Positions 25,020 through 34,000 are shown, counted from the stretch's first letter. The stretch is 64,000 nt of DNA from CBDFLS01 sp965249185 (GCA_965249185.1 CBDFLS010000002.1:682001-746000); one strand, 5' to 3'. Notes: generated from the sequence alone by a model not told the origin. Numbers and translations are program-made.

Positions 25020-26030
25020 ATGAGCACGGTGCGCGAGCTTGGCGAGTTCGGCCTCATCAACCGGCTGGCCCGCATGGTGGCCGAGGCCAGGCTCCCTGCC
25101 CCCTCGGCGGGGGACTTCCGGCTGCGTCTCGGCATCGGCGACGACGCGGCCGCGTGGAGCGTGGGCCAGGGAGTGGAGGTGTGCACCACCGATACCATGG
25201 TGGAGGGCACCCACTTCACTCGCCAGACCACGCCTTGGCCGGACCTCGGCTGGAAGCTGATGGCGGTGAACCTCAGCGACATCGCGGCCATGGGCGCCAC
25301 CCCTCTCTACGCCACGGTCACCCTGGGCCTGCCTCCGGACCTGCCAGTTGCGGATGTGGACGGCCTCTACGCCGGCATGCTGGAGGCCTGCCGCCGCTAC
25401 GAGGCAATGGTGGTCGGCGGTGATATCGTCGCCGCGCCGGTCGTCTTCCTCTCGGCCACGCTCACCGGCGTCACCAGCGCGGAGCCGCTCACCCGCACCG
25501 CCGCCCGTCCGGGCGACGCCATCGCGGTGACGGGCTCCCTGGGCGCATCGGCGGGCGGACTGGGGCTGCTCCAGAGCGGCACGCCAGCTCCGGCCGGACA
25601 GGACGCCGCCTTTGGCGTCCTCGTGAGCGCCCACCGGAGACCGGAGCCCCGCCTCCAGGAGGGCCAGCGGCTGCGTCGCGCCGGCATCAGGTGCGCCATG
25701 GACATCTCCGACGGCCTGGTGGCGGACCTCTCCAAGCTGTGCCACGCCAGCGGAGTCGCGGCGGAAGTGTACGCCGACCAGGTGCCCGTGGACCCCGCGC
25801 TGCGGAAGGCGCTGCCGGAGCAAGCGGCCCAGCTCGCCCTGAACGGCGGCGAGGAGTACCAACTCCTCTTTACCGGGCCGTCCGCCATCGTCCATCGCGT
25901 CTTGGAAGGGATGCCCAACGGCTCCGTCATCGGAGCCGTCACCGCCGACGAGCCGGGACGTGTCCGGGTGACGGACGCCTCCGGTCGGGAGGTCCCCGTG
26001 ACCGCCAGCGGATGGGACCACCTGCGCTGA
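25020..26030 (+). CDS. thiL: thiamine-monophosphate kinase
   Basis: 336 residues. ThiL phosphorylates thiamine phosphate to thiamine pyrophosphate, the last step of the pathway. Seen motifs: 'RLGIGDDAAAWSVG' with the metal-binding Asp pair, 'TDTMVEGTHFTRQTTP', 'KLMAVNLSDIAAMGATP', 'VGGDIVAAP', 'AMDISDGLVADLSKL', and 'GGEEYQLLFTG'. The product is the ligand of the TPP riboswitch at 6205. The stop overlaps the tsaE start by one base. Confidence 0.95.
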   Translation: MSTVRELGEFGLINRLARMVAEARLPAPSAGDFRLRLGIGDDAAAWSVGQGVEVCTTDTMVEGTHFTRQTTPWPDLGWKLMAVNLSDIAAMGATPLYATVTLGLPPDLPVADVDGLYAGMLEACRRYEAMVVGGDIVAAPVVFLSATLTGVTSAEPLTRTAARPGDAIAVTGSLGASAGGLGLLQSGTPAPAGQDAAFGVLVSAHRRPEPRLQEGQRLRRAGIRCAMDISDGLVADLSKLCHASGVAAEVYADQVPVDPALRKALPEQAAQLALNGGEEYQLLFTGPSAIVHRVLEGMPNGSVIGAVTADEPGRVRVTDASGREVPVTASGWDHLR

Positions 26031-26506
26031 TGGCCAATGGCTTGGAGATCATCTCCCGCGGCGCGCGCCAGACCCAGGAGCTCGGCCGCCGCCTCGGCGA
26101 GCGGGCCGAGAGGGGGGACCTGCTCCTGCTGACCGGAGCGCTGGGCTCCGGCAAGACCACCCTCGCCCAGGGGATCGCCTGGGGTCTCGGCGTTCAGGAA
26201 TACGCCCACAGCCCCACGTTCCTCCTGGTCCACGTTTACCACGGGCGTCTCCCCCTGTATCATCTGGACCTGTACCGCTTGGACGACCCACGGGAGGTGG
26301 AGGACCTGGACCTGGACGAGATGTTGAACGATGGCGTCTGCGCGGTGGAGTGGGCGGAGAAGGCGCTGCCCCTCTTCCCGCAAGAGCATCTGCTCATCGA
26401 GATCATGGAGAGCGGCGCCCGCCAACGCCGGTTGCTGCTGACGCCGGTGGGCCGGCGGCACGTGGAGCTGCTGGCGGCGGTCAAGGCCGCCCTGCCGGTC
26501 CGCTGA
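26030..26506 (+). CDS. tsaE: tRNA threonylcarbamoyladenosine biosynthesis ATPase TsaE
   Basis: 158 residues from ATG 26030, sharing one base with the thiL stop. Walker A 'GALGSGKTTLAQGIAWGLG' near residues 36-54, then 'SPTFLLVHVYHG', 'LYHLDLYRLDDP', and 'AVEWAEKALPLFP'. TsaE is the ATPase that works with TsaB and TsaD in t6A formation on ANN-decoding tRNAs. tsaB follows directly, supporting the assignment. Confidence 0.95.
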   Translation: MANGLEIISRGARQTQELGRRLGERAERGDLLLLTGALGSGKTTLAQGIAWGLGVQEYAHSPTFLLVHVYHGRLPLYHLDLYRLDDPREVEDLDLDEMLNDGVCAVEWAEKALPLFPQEHLLIEIMESGARQRRLLLTPVGRRHVELLAAVKAALPVR

Positions 26507-26532
26507 GAACTTCGAACGCCGGCCACGGAAAC

Positions 26533-27255
26533 ATGTACCTGATCATAGACACCTCGACCAAGCACGGAGCGGTTGGCCTCTGGCGCGACGGCTCGCTGCT
26601 GCGCACCGCCGCCTGGCGCTCGCGGTACCACCATACGGTGGAGCTGATGCCCGCCATCGAACACCTCCTGGGCCAGGAGTCGCTGACCGCGGACAGCCTC
26701 CAGGGCATCGCGGTGGCCACGGGCCCCGGAGGATTCAGCGCCCTGCGGGCCGGACTGAGCGTGACCAAGGGGCTGGCCTTCGCCCTCTCGCTTCCCGTGG
26801 CCGGTGTGAACACGCTGGAGGCCGCGGCCTACCCCTACCGGGACCTGGGCTTCCCAGTCTGCCCCCTGCTGCAGATCGGCCGCGACCTCGTGGCCTGGGC
26901 CCGATTTCAGCAGACGCCCACGGGGTGGCGGCGCCGCGCTCCCGACCGCCTGGGCCCGCTGGAAGCGCTGCTCAAGCACCGGGGGAGACACACCCTCTTC
27001 TGCGGCGAGGGCGCAGCCAGCTTCCACTCCCAGCTCGCAGAGGCCATGGGCCCTCTTGCCCATCTCGCCGGTGAGCCATCCCTCCAGCTCCGCCTCTCGG
27101 GAGTGGCCATCCTGGGCGCCGACCGGCTGGCCGGCGGCGACCACGACACCGTCTCCTCGCTGCAGCCTCACTATCTGCGGTCGCCCGGCATCACGAAGCC
27201 GAAGCCACCTCGCGCCGCGGCCTACGGCTCGCCCCGGCGTGACGCCGGGCCGTGA
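26533..27255 (+). CDS. tsaB: tRNA threonylcarbamoyladenosine biosynthesis protein TsaB
   Basis: 240 residues from ATG 26533. ASKHA-fold N-terminus 'MYLIIDTSTKHGAVGLW', the TsaB signature 'IAVATGPGGFSALRAGLSVTKGLA' split around residues 57-80, and 'PVAGVNTLEAAA'. The C-terminal half is more divergent, ending in a Pro/Arg-rich tail. It scaffolds TsaD and TsaE. The ribosome site is weak (GGAAA), so coupling to tsaE, 26 bases upstream, is likely. Confidence 0.92.
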   Translation: MYLIIDTSTKHGAVGLWRDGSLLRTAAWRSRYHHTVELMPAIEHLLGQESLTADSLQGIAVATGPGGFSALRAGLSVTKGLAFALSLPVAGVNTLEAAAYPYRDLGFPVCPLLQIGRDLVAWARFQQTPTGWRRRAPDRLGPLEALLKHRGRHTLFCGEGAASFHSQLAEAMGPLAHLAGEPSLQLRLSGVAILGADRLAGGDHDTVSSLQPHYLRSPGITKPKPPRAAAYGSPRRDAGP

Positions 27256-27341
27256 GCAGACGCCCAAGCGAACGGGGCCCTGACTGGTGTGGTAGGCTAT
27301 GCGCCCCAGCCCGGCCCACCCTAGAGGAGGCGTAGATAACC

Positions 27342-27794
27342 ATGGAGCGAACGCTGGTGCTGCTCAAACCCGACGCCATCCAGCGCGGTCTGGCAGGCCA
27401 CATCATCGCCCGGCTTGAGCAGCGGGGCCTGAAGCTGGTGGGCATGAAGCTGCTTCAGATGGACCAGGCCACGGCCCGCCGGCTCTACGAGGCCCATATC
27501 GACAGGCCCTTCTACCCCGGCCTGACGAAGTTCATGACCTCCAGTCCCATCGTGGCCCTGGCGGTGGAGGGGAAGAGCGCGGTGGAGGCGGTGCGGCGCA
27601 CCATGGGGGACACGGACCCTCAGCAGGCGGCGCCCGGCACCATTCGGGGCGACCTGGGCACGGACATCGGCAGGAACTTGGTCCACGGCTCCGACTCGAG
27701 CGAGTCGGCGGCCAGGGAGCTGCCCATCTTCTTTCAAGAGAGCGAGACCGTCTCCTACGCCAGGGAGATCGACCCCTGGGTCACTGAATCCTGA
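27342..27794 (+). CDS. ndk: nucleoside diphosphate kinase
   Basis: 150 residues; GAGGAGG before the ATG. 'RTLVLLKPDAIQRGLAGHII' at the N-terminus, and the active site H115 in 'GRNLVHGSDSSESA'. It transfers the gamma phosphate among nucleoside triphosphates through phosphohistidine. The last 14 bases overlap the 3' end of the convergent rsfS gene, so the two coding regions share sequence on opposite strands. Confidence 0.97.
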   Translation: MERTLVLLKPDAIQRGLAGHIIARLEQRGLKLVGMKLLQMDQATARRLYEAHIDRPFYPGLTKFMTSSPIVALAVEGKSAVEAVRRTMGDTDPQQAAPGTIRGDLGTDIGRNLVHGSDSSESAARELPIFFQESETVSYAREIDPWVTES

Positions 27795-28194
27795 CCAGCG
27801 GCCTGCCGGCGCTCCAGAGCTCCTCCAGGCGATAGTACTCCCGCTGCTCCAGCGCGAAGACGTGGACGATGACGTCGGCGAAGTCCAGGAGCATCCACCC
27901 CGACGCCGGCGTTCCCTCCTGGTGGTGCAGCGGCACCCCCTCCTCCCTCAGCCCGCGCCGCAGCCCCTGGGCCAGCGCATCCACCTGCCGGGCGCTCTCG
28001 GCGCTCATAAGCACCATGTAGTCGGCAAAGTTGACCAGCGCACGAACGTCGAGCAGCAGCACATCCGTGGCCTGCTTGTCCGCAGCGAGCTCCACCGCCC
28101 GCCGAGCGCACTCTATCGGTTCCAGCCGCTTTCCCCCTGCCGGGTGCCGCACCCACTCCAGGAGCCAGACCTTGGGCTCCTCGGTCGTGGCCAT
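27781..28194 (-). CDS. rsfS: ribosomal silencing factor
   Basis: 137 residues from ATG 28194 with GGAG nine bases upstream; the frame is open to 28305. RsfS binds L14 of the large subunit and blocks subunit joining in starvation. Seen: 'ARRAVELAADKQATDVLLLD', 'FADYMVLMSAESARQVDALA', 'GWMLLDFADVIVHVF', 'YYRLEELWSAG'. It has about 18 extra N-terminal residues compared with short family members. Convergent 14-base overlap with ndk. Confidence 0.93.
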   Translation of the reverse strand: MATTEEPKVWLLEWVRHPAGGKRLEPIECARRAVELAADKQATDVLLLDVRALVNFADYMVLMSAESARQVDALAQGLRRGLREEGVPLHHQEGTPASGWMLLDFADVIVHVFALEQREYYRLEELWSAGRPLVRIQ

Positions 28195-28325
28195 TATAAG
28201 GCGCTCCGCCTCACCGGGCCAGCGTGGGAAAGAGTAAGGAGCGCCGCGCCCTGCGCACTCACCGAGTGCTCGATGCCCGAGTACGCGATAACTGAAGTTC
28301 TCCATGAGTTCCGGACGGGCCCTGG

Positions 28326-28331
28326 TATACT
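28326..28331 (+). promoter_or_regulatory. -10 box upstream of the DUF502 gene
   Basis: TATACT (5 of 6 consensus) lies 79 bases before the ATG. No good -35 box was found at 16-19 bases. Confidence 0.35.
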
Positions 28332-28409
28332 AGACCGACGCGCCGAGGGAACGGGGCGGCGGCAAGAGGCGCTCAGCCCCTCGGGAAACCGCTTACGGGA
28401 AGGCAGTCG

Positions 28410-29087
28410 ATGGAACTGTTCAAGCGAGTGGCCGATGCCACCACGAGCCGCAGGAGGTGGCGGGGGGTTGGAGCCCACCTGCGGCTCCGCTTCGCCGCGG
28501 GGCTGCTGCTGCTGGTCCCCGTGATCCTGACCTACCTGATCCTGAAGCTGGTCTTCGACTTTCTCAACGAGCTGCTCGGCGTCCCGGACGTACGGGTCTT
28601 CGACCGTGCTATCCCGGGGGCCGGCATCTTGGCCCTCCTCCTCCTGCTCTACTTCACTGGCCTGGTGGGCAGCACATTTATCGGGCGGCGGCCCATCGCG
28701 CTGCTGCAGCGCCTCCTCTTCCGTATCCCCCTGGTAAGCGTCATCTACTCCGCCAGCAAGCAGCTCGTGGAGTCCTTCAGCGGCAAGCCCGCCACCGGAT
28801 TCAAACGGGTCGTCGTCATCGAGTACCCCCGTCCCGGCGTCTGGTCTCTGGGCTTCCTCACGGGCCTCACCACCGACGAGGAGCAGCGTCGTTTAGCCGT
28901 CGTCTACATCCCCACGGCGCCCTTGCCCAACTCCGGATGGGTGGCGGTGCTCCCCGTGGAGGACGTCTACGATACGGACCTGCGGGTGCAGGACGCCATG
29001 CGAATGGTCCTCTCCGGTGGAATCCTCTTCCCGCGGCACATCGCCAAGAAGCCGATGCAGGAGCCGGTGGAGGCCCTGCCATCCTAA
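28410..29087 (+). CDS. DUF502-family membrane protein
   Basis: 225 residues with two long hydrophobic helices (about 27-50 and 68-90), then 'STFIGRRPIALLQRLLFRIP', 'VSVIYSASKQLVESFSG', 'VVVIEYPRPGVWSLGFLTG', 'VVYIPTAPLPNSGWVAVLP' and 'MRMVLSGGI'. This matches DUF502 proteins, conserved inner-membrane proteins of unknown biochemical function. mnmA follows 19 bases later and is probably in the same transcript. Confidence 0.9.
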   Translation: MELFKRVADATTSRRRWRGVGAHLRLRFAAGLLLLVPVILTYLILKLVFDFLNELLGVPDVRVFDRAIPGAGILALLLLLYFTGLVGSTFIGRRPIALLQRLLFRIPLVSVIYSASKQLVESFSGKPATGFKRVVVIEYPRPGVWSLGFLTGLTTDEEQRRLAVVYIPTAPLPNSGWVAVLPVEDVYDTDLRVQDAMRMVLSGGILFPRHIAKKPMQEPVEALPS

Positions 29088-29106
29088 AGGCCGCCCAGGA
29101 CAACTG

Positions 29107-30222
29107 ATGCCTCAGACCGCATCCGGCCCTCGCGTGGTGGTCGCCATGAGCGGGGGCGTCGATTCTTCGGTGGCCGCCTGGCTGCTGCACCGCCAGGGCT
29201 GGCAGGTCATCGGCGTGACCATGCGCCTCTGGTCCGCCGACGACTCCGCCATCACGCCGGACCACCAGGGCTGCTGCTCCGTGGAGGACGTGGCCGACGC
29301 CCGGCGCGTGTGCCAGCTCATCGACGCCCCCCACTACTTCCTGAACTTCGAGCGCGAGTTCCGCGCCCACGTCATGGACTATTTCATCACCGAGTACCAG
29401 CGGGGCCGTACCCCACATCCGTGCATCGCCTGCAACGACCGTATGAAATTCGACTTCCTGCTCCAGCGCGCCAGGTTCATGGAGGCCGACTACGTCGCCA
29501 CCGGCCACTACGCCCGCATCCAGCGGGACCCCTCGTCGGGCCACAGCCGTCTCCTGAAGGGAGTCGACGCCGGCAAGGACCAGTCCTACGTGCTCTTCAA
29601 CCTCAACCAGGAGACCCTGGCCAGCGTCCTCTTCCCCGTGGGCGAGTACCCCAAGGCGGAGGTCCGGTCCATGGCCCACGAGGCGCGCCTCCCGGTGGCT
29701 GGCAAGCCCGATAGCCAGGAGATCTGCTTCATCCCCCAGGGCGACTACCGGGAGTTCCTGCGAGGGCGGGTCGAGCCACAGCCCGGCGAGCTGGTGGACA
29801 CCCAGGGGCGCTCGGTGGGGACGCATCCGGGCATCGAGTTCTTCACGGTAGGCCAGCGCCGGGGGCTCGGGGCCGCCACCGGGGACCGCCGGTTCGTGGT
29901 GCGCGTGGAGCCGGACACCCGCCGCGTGGTACTGGGCACGGCGGACGAGCTGCTCCAGGACCGGGTGCAGGTCGCCAGGGTGAACTACATCTCCGGCGCC
30001 GCTCCCGCCGGGCCGCTGCCGGTCACTGCAAAGCTCCGCTACCAGGCGCCCGCCTTGCCCGCCATCCTCCATCCCAGCGGACGGGAGGCGGTCCTGGACT
30101 TCGAAACGCCCCAACGGGCCGTCACCCCCGGCCAGGCCGCCGTCTTCTACAACGGCGACGAGCTGCTGGGCGGTGGGTTCATCGAGCAGGGGTTCGCCAG
30201 CGGGCCCACGGCGCTGGACTAG
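29107..30222 (+). CDS. mnmA: tRNA-specific 2-thiouridylase
   Basis: 371 residues from ATG 29107; the frame is open to 29017 inside the DUF502 gene. N-type ATP pyrophosphatase loop 'VVVAMSGGVDSSVAAWLL' near the start, 'GVTMRLW', the catalytic Cys in 'PHPCIACNDRMKFDFL', 'GHYARI', the second catalytic Cys in 'SQEICFIPQGDYREFL', and 'FFTVGQRRGLG'. It thiolates U34 of Lys, Glu and Gln tRNAs. Confidence 0.96.
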   Translation: MPQTASGPRVVVAMSGGVDSSVAAWLLHRQGWQVIGVTMRLWSADDSAITPDHQGCCSVEDVADARRVCQLIDAPHYFLNFEREFRAHVMDYFITEYQRGRTPHPCIACNDRMKFDFLLQRARFMEADYVATGHYARIQRDPSSGHSRLLKGVDAGKDQSYVLFNLNQETLASVLFPVGEYPKAEVRSMAHEARLPVAGKPDSQEICFIPQGDYREFLRGRVEPQPGELVDTQGRSVGTHPGIEFFTVGQRRGLGAATGDRRFVVRVEPDTRRVVLGTADELLQDRVQVARVNYISGAAPAGPLPVTAKLRYQAPALPAILHPSGREAVLDFETPQRAVTPGQAAVFYNGDELLGGGFIEQGFASGPTALD

Positions 30223-30237
30223 CCGCGCGAGCGAACC

Positions 30238-31266
30238 GTGGCAAAACGGTCCACCTCGGTCCAGCTTCCAACACAGCAGGAGGAGACCCGCCTTCACCGC
30301 CTGGGCCATCGCCGGGTGGCGGGTGTGGACGAAGTGGGGCGTGGCCCCCTGGCGGGGCCCGTGGTCGCGGCCGCCGTGGTGCTGCCTCCCCTGCGCTCCC
30401 GCGACCACCACGACCTCTTCCTCATCCGCGACAGCAAGCAGCTCACCCCCGCCCAGCGGCAGCGGGCGGCGGCGCTGGTGGAAGAGGTCGCCCTCGGCAT
30501 CGGCATCGGGGCGGCCTCCGCCGAAGAGATCGACCGGCTGGGCATCGTGGCGGCCACCCGGCAGGCCATGACACTGGCCTTGGAGCAGCTTCCGCAGCCC
30601 CCGGACTATCTGCTGATCGATGCGCTGCCCCTGGCCTGGCGCGGCCTTCCCTGCGGCGCAATCATCCACGGCGACCGCCTCTGCACCGCCATCGCGGCCG
30701 CCTCGGTGGTGGCCAAGGTCCACCGGGACGCCCTCATGCGCGAGATGGACGAGCGCTATCAGGGCTACGGTTTCGCAGGTCACAAGGGCTACGCCTCGGT
30801 GGCGCACCTGGCGGCCCTCCGGGCCCTGGGGCCCAGCCCCATTCATCGGCGCAACTTCTCTCCGCTGCGCCCCCGCCTGGCGAGCGGCCCAGCGTCCGCC
30901 CGAGCCCGCCTGGGCATCCGCGGCGAGCGGATGGCGGAGGCATACCTGGAGGCCTACGGATACCGGGTCGTGGACCGCAACTTCCGTACCCCCTACGGCG
31001 AGGTGGACCTGGTGACGCGCGATGGCGATTCCATCGTGTTCGTCGAGGTGCGCACGCGCCGCAGCCACGCCGCCGGCTCGCCCGAGGAATCGCTCACGAC
31101 CGGCAAGAAGCGGCGCCTGCTGGCCGCCGCGCAGCAGTACCTCCAGGACCACCACCTGGAGCACCTGGAGTGGCGCATCGACCTGGTGGCCATCTCCACC
31201 ACCGGCCCGACGCCCGAGGTGAACCACCTGCCGGGAATACCGATGGATGAGCCTTTCCTCTTCTGA
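30238..31266 (+). CDS. rnhB: ribonuclease HII fused to a YraN/UPF0102 nuclease-like domain
   Basis: 342 residues from a GTG start with a weak ribosome site. Residues 25-212 are RNase HII: catalytic D31-E32 in 'AGVDEVGRGPLAG', D128 in 'LLIDAL', D164 in 'VHRDALM', plus 'GPSPIHRRNFSPL'. Residues 222-335 are YraN/UPF0102: 'LGIRGERMAEAYLEAYGYRV', E255 and D257 in 'YGEVDLVTRDG', E270-V-R272 in 'VFVEVRTRR'. RNase HII removes ribonucleotides from DNA; YraN has a restriction-endonuclease-like fold of unclear role. The two are often adjacent genes; here they are one frame with no stop. Confidence 0.93.
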   Translation: MAKRSTSVQLPTQQEETRLHRLGHRRVAGVDEVGRGPLAGPVVAAAVVLPPLRSRDHHDLFLIRDSKQLTPAQRQRAAALVEEVALGIGIGAASAEEIDRLGIVAATRQAMTLALEQLPQPPDYLLIDALPLAWRGLPCGAIIHGDRLCTAIAAASVVAKVHRDALMREMDERYQGYGFAGHKGYASVAHLAALRALGPSPIHRRNFSPLRPRLASGPASARARLGIRGERMAEAYLEAYGYRVVDRNFRTPYGEVDLVTRDGDSIVFVEVRTRRSHAAGSPEESLTTGKKRRLLAAAQQYLQDHHLEHLEWRIDLVAISTTGPTPEVNHLPGIPMDEPFLF

Positions 31267-31335
31267 CCCCCACGCCTCCCCACGTTTTGTGTTATAAGAA
31301 AGCGGCGGCACCCCAAGAACGCTCCACCGGCTGAC

Positions 31336-32316
31336 ATGCCAATCATCGGTCCCGAATACCACACCGGCCAAGCCTGGTTCCACCGGGGCCTCCAACTCCT
31401 GCGCGAGGCGCTGGACCCCTCGGCCGTGGATGCCCGCACGTTGGAGGTGCTGGACCGCGCGCTGGCCGAGCTCTCGCCCATGGCGGGGCTCTTCCCGGGG
31501 CCCCACCGATCGCAGGTGCGCGCGCTGGCGTTGAGCGGAGCCCTCCGCGCGCTCAGCGACACCCTGTCGCTGCTTCCCGAGGAGCTGATGCGACAGCCGG
31601 ACCGCCCGGACTTGGAGGGCGTGCCCCAGACCCTGGCGGCCCTCGACTCCGCCCTGGGCGTGTACTTCCGGCGCATGGCCTCAGCCAAGATCACCGGCCT
31701 CTATGTGATCGTGGACCTGGACCTGCTCGCGGAGCGCGACCCGCTGTGGGTGGCGGAGCAGGCGCTGCTGGGCGGCGCCAGCGTCATCCAGCTCCGCGAT
31801 AAGCTCCGCGACAAGGGCGATTCCCTTCCGCTGGCCCGGAGCCTGGTGGAGCTCTGCAACCGGCACGAGGCCCTCTGCATCATCAACGACCACGCCGACC
31901 TGGCGGTGGCCGTCGGCGCCCACGGCGTGCACCTGGGCCGGCACGACCTGCCCGTGGCCGAGGCCCGCGCCACGCTGAAGCCGTGGCAGGTGGCGGGCAG
32001 CTCCAACGCCCTGGCGGATGAGGCCGTCGCATCCTACCGCGAGGGCGCCGACTACCTGGCGGTCGGCGCCATGTACCCCACGAGCTCCAAGCGCGGCACC
32101 CGGCACGCCGGCCCGGAGGCGCTGCGCCAGGTGCGGACGGCGGTCCCGCCCGATGGGCCGCCCCTCGTGGCCATCGGCGGCATCACCGAGGAGAACGTGG
32201 CCGAGGTGGCGCGAGCGGGCGCCGACGCCGTGTGCGTCATCGGCGCCGTGGCCCTGGCCGACGACCCGCGCCAGGCCGCCGAAGCGCTACTGGCCGTCTT
32301 CCACAAGGCCAGATAG
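31336..32316 (+). CDS. thiE: second thiamine-phosphate synthase, with N-terminal helical extension
   Basis: 326 residues. Residues about 117-326 are a ThiE barrel: 'GLYVIVDLDLLAERDP', 'GGASVIQLRDKLRDKGDSL', 'LCIINDHADLAVAVGAHGVHL', 'YLAVGAMYPTSSKRGTRH', 'PLVAIGGITEENV'. Residues 1-115 form a helical domain that I do not recognise ('GLQLLREALDPSAVDARTLE'); it lacks the ANLNRAREGLR pattern of ThiD2. It is not preceded by a TPP riboswitch. A possible -10 box (TATAAG, 31293) lies upstream. It may be a constitutive or salvage isozyme. Confidence 0.9.
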   Translation: MPIIGPEYHTGQAWFHRGLQLLREALDPSAVDARTLEVLDRALAELSPMAGLFPGPHRSQVRALALSGALRALSDTLSLLPEELMRQPDRPDLEGVPQTLAALDSALGVYFRRMASAKITGLYVIVDLDLLAERDPLWVAEQALLGGASVIQLRDKLRDKGDSLPLARSLVELCNRHEALCIINDHADLAVAVGAHGVHLGRHDLPVAEARATLKPWQVAGSSNALADEAVASYREGADYLAVGAMYPTSSKRGTRHAGPEALRQVRTAVPPDGPPLVAIGGITEENVAEVARAGADAVCVIGAVALADDPRQAAEALLAVFHKAR

Positions 32317-32326
32317 ACGTATCTTG

Positions 32327-32344
32327 GTCCTTCGATGAAAGGAC
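32327..32344. terminator. short hairpin between convergent thiE2 and nuoN
   Basis: GTCCTT and AAGGAC enclose a 6-base loop, 10 bases after the thiE stop. No clear U tract; weak candidate. Confidence 0.3.
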
Positions 32345-32473
32345 GAAAGGGGCGGGCTGGGTGGGAGTGCCGCCTCCGCGTTAGTCCGCTCTCGCGGCCC
32401 TCTTTCGGCTCCAGGGACCGCGCCTCAGCACTCTTCGTTTCGTAAGGACAGGTAGAGCGTGTCGCCGCGACCG

Positions 32474-33991
32474 CTACGGCAGCAGGCTGTCCATGGCGGT
32501 GCGGACCACCTCCAGCAACTCGCTGGGCAGCAGGCCCAGCACCAGCACGGCACCGCCGGTGACCAGCAGGGCCACCCGGAAGGGCACGTCCGAGGGCACT
32601 CGGTCGGGCGACGCCGCCGGTTGCAGGTACATCACCCGAATGATGCGAAGGTAGTAGTAGGCGGAGATCACGCTGTTCACTACCCCGACAACCGCCAGCC
32701 ACACCAGGTCCGAGTTGACGGCGGCCTGGAAGAGGAAGAGCTTGCCCATGAACCCGGCCGTTGGCGGCACGCCCATCAGCGAGATGAGGGCGAATGCGAG
32801 GACGGCCGCCAGCCACGGCGCCCGCTGCGCCATGCCAGCGAAGTCGTCGACCCGCTCGCTGCCTGTCTTGTTGACGATGGCGATGACGGCGAAGAAGGCG
32901 GCCAGGTTCATGGCGGCGTAGGCCACCAGGTAGAAGAGCAGTCCGCTGGGGCCCAAGTCTCCGGAGGCGGGGTCCTGGCTCCTGGCCGCGATGGCCGCCA
33001 GGCCCACCAGCATGTACCCCGCATGGGCGATGGTGCTGTAGCCCAGCAGCCGTTTTATATTCGTCTGGTTCATGGCCACCAGGTTGCCCACCGTCATGGT
33101 CAGGGCGCTGAGCCCCGCGAAGAGCAGCGCCCAGTCGGCGCTCACCGAGTCGAAGGCCGTGTAGAAGAGCCGCAGCACCACGGCGAAGGCCGCCGCCTTG
33201 CTGGCCACCGCCAGGAAGGCCGTCACCGGCGTGGGCGACCCCTCGTACACGTCCGGCGTCCACATCTGGAAGGGCACGATGGAGAGCTTGAACCCGAACC
33301 CGGCCACCGCCAGGACGATGCCCATGAGCAGCGGGAGGCTCCCGAAGGGCAAACCCGGGTCCGACCGGGTGATCATTTCGGCCACCGTGGGCACGGAGGG
33401 GTCCAGGCTGAACAACTGCACCGTGCCCGTGGCGCCGTAGATAAAGACGAACCCGTAGAGCAGCACCGCGGAGCTGATCGCGGACAGCAGCAGGAACTTG
33501 ATGCCCGCCTCCGTGGAGCGGACCTCGGTGGGCAGAAAGGCGGCCAGCGCCACCACCGGCAGCGACGCGAGCTCCAGCGAGATGTAGACGGTGATAAGGT
33601 CCGCGGCCGCCGGCAGCAGCATCAGGCCCGTGGCGGAGAGGAACATCAGGCCAATGAACTCGCCCTGGTAGCGGCGGAACCGGGCCAGGTATTCCCCGGA
33701 GGCCAGCAGCAGCAGCGCCAGAATGCCGAGCACCAGGAACTTGAAGAAGAGCGCGAACTTGTCCACCACCAGCGACCCGAAGAAGCCGCTGTCCGCCCCC
33801 CCGAGCAGGGTGTGGACGTCGCGCCACAGTACGATGCTCAGCGCCAGCGGCACCAGCAGCCCCACCACGCTCACGGCCAGCAGCACACCCTTGCGGCGCA
33901 CCACCAGGTCCAGCATCACCACCAGGACCGCCAGCCCGGTCAGCGCCAGCTCCGGCGAGAGTAGATAAACATCGTGCATACTCAGGGTCAT
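32474..33991 (-). CDS. nuoN: NADH-quinone oxidoreductase subunit N
   Basis: 505 residues, about 14 membrane helices, antiporter-like. Seen: 'AGIKFLLLSAISSAVLLYGF', 'SIVPFQMWTPDVYEGSPTPV' with the conserved Trp-Pro-Asp stretch, 'LAVASKAAAFAVVLRLFY' with the channel Lys, 'MTVGNLVAMNQTNIKRLLGY', 'STIAHAGYMLVG'. It is one of three proton-pumping subunits of complex I. Last gene of the minus-strand nuo operon, 9 bases after nuoM. Confidence 0.96.
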   Translation of the reverse strand: MTLSMHDVYLLSPELALTGLAVLVVMLDLVVRRKGVLLAVSVVGLLVPLALSIVLWRDVHTLLGGADSGFFGSLVVDKFALFFKFLVLGILALLLLASGEYLARFRRYQGEFIGLMFLSATGLMLLPAAADLITVYISLELASLPVVALAAFLPTEVRSTEAGIKFLLLSAISSAVLLYGFVFIYGATGTVQLFSLDPSVPTVAEMITRSDPGLPFGSLPLLMGIVLAVAGFGFKLSIVPFQMWTPDVYEGSPTPVTAFLAVASKAAAFAVVLRLFYTAFDSVSADWALLFAGLSALTMTVGNLVAMNQTNIKRLLGYSTIAHAGYMLVGLAAIAARSQDPASGDLGPSGLLFYLVAYAAMNLAAFFAVIAIVNKTGSERVDDFAGMAQRAPWLAAVLAFALISLMGVPPTAGFMGKLFLFQAAVNSDLVWLAVVGVVNSVISAYYYLRIIRVMYLQPAASPDRVPSDVPFRVALLVTGGAVLVLGLLPSELLEVVRTAMDSLLP

Positions 33992-34000
33992 AGTCGCTGG

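Noticed and set aside
28867..31506. An 879-codon minus-strand open frame
   Set aside because: It lies opposite mnmA and rnhB-yraN, with low-complexity His/Gly/Arg composition and no ribosome site.
31336..31680. ThiD2 domain in the long ThiE
   Set aside because: The expected ANLNRAREGLR-type motif is absent, so the domain is left unnamed.
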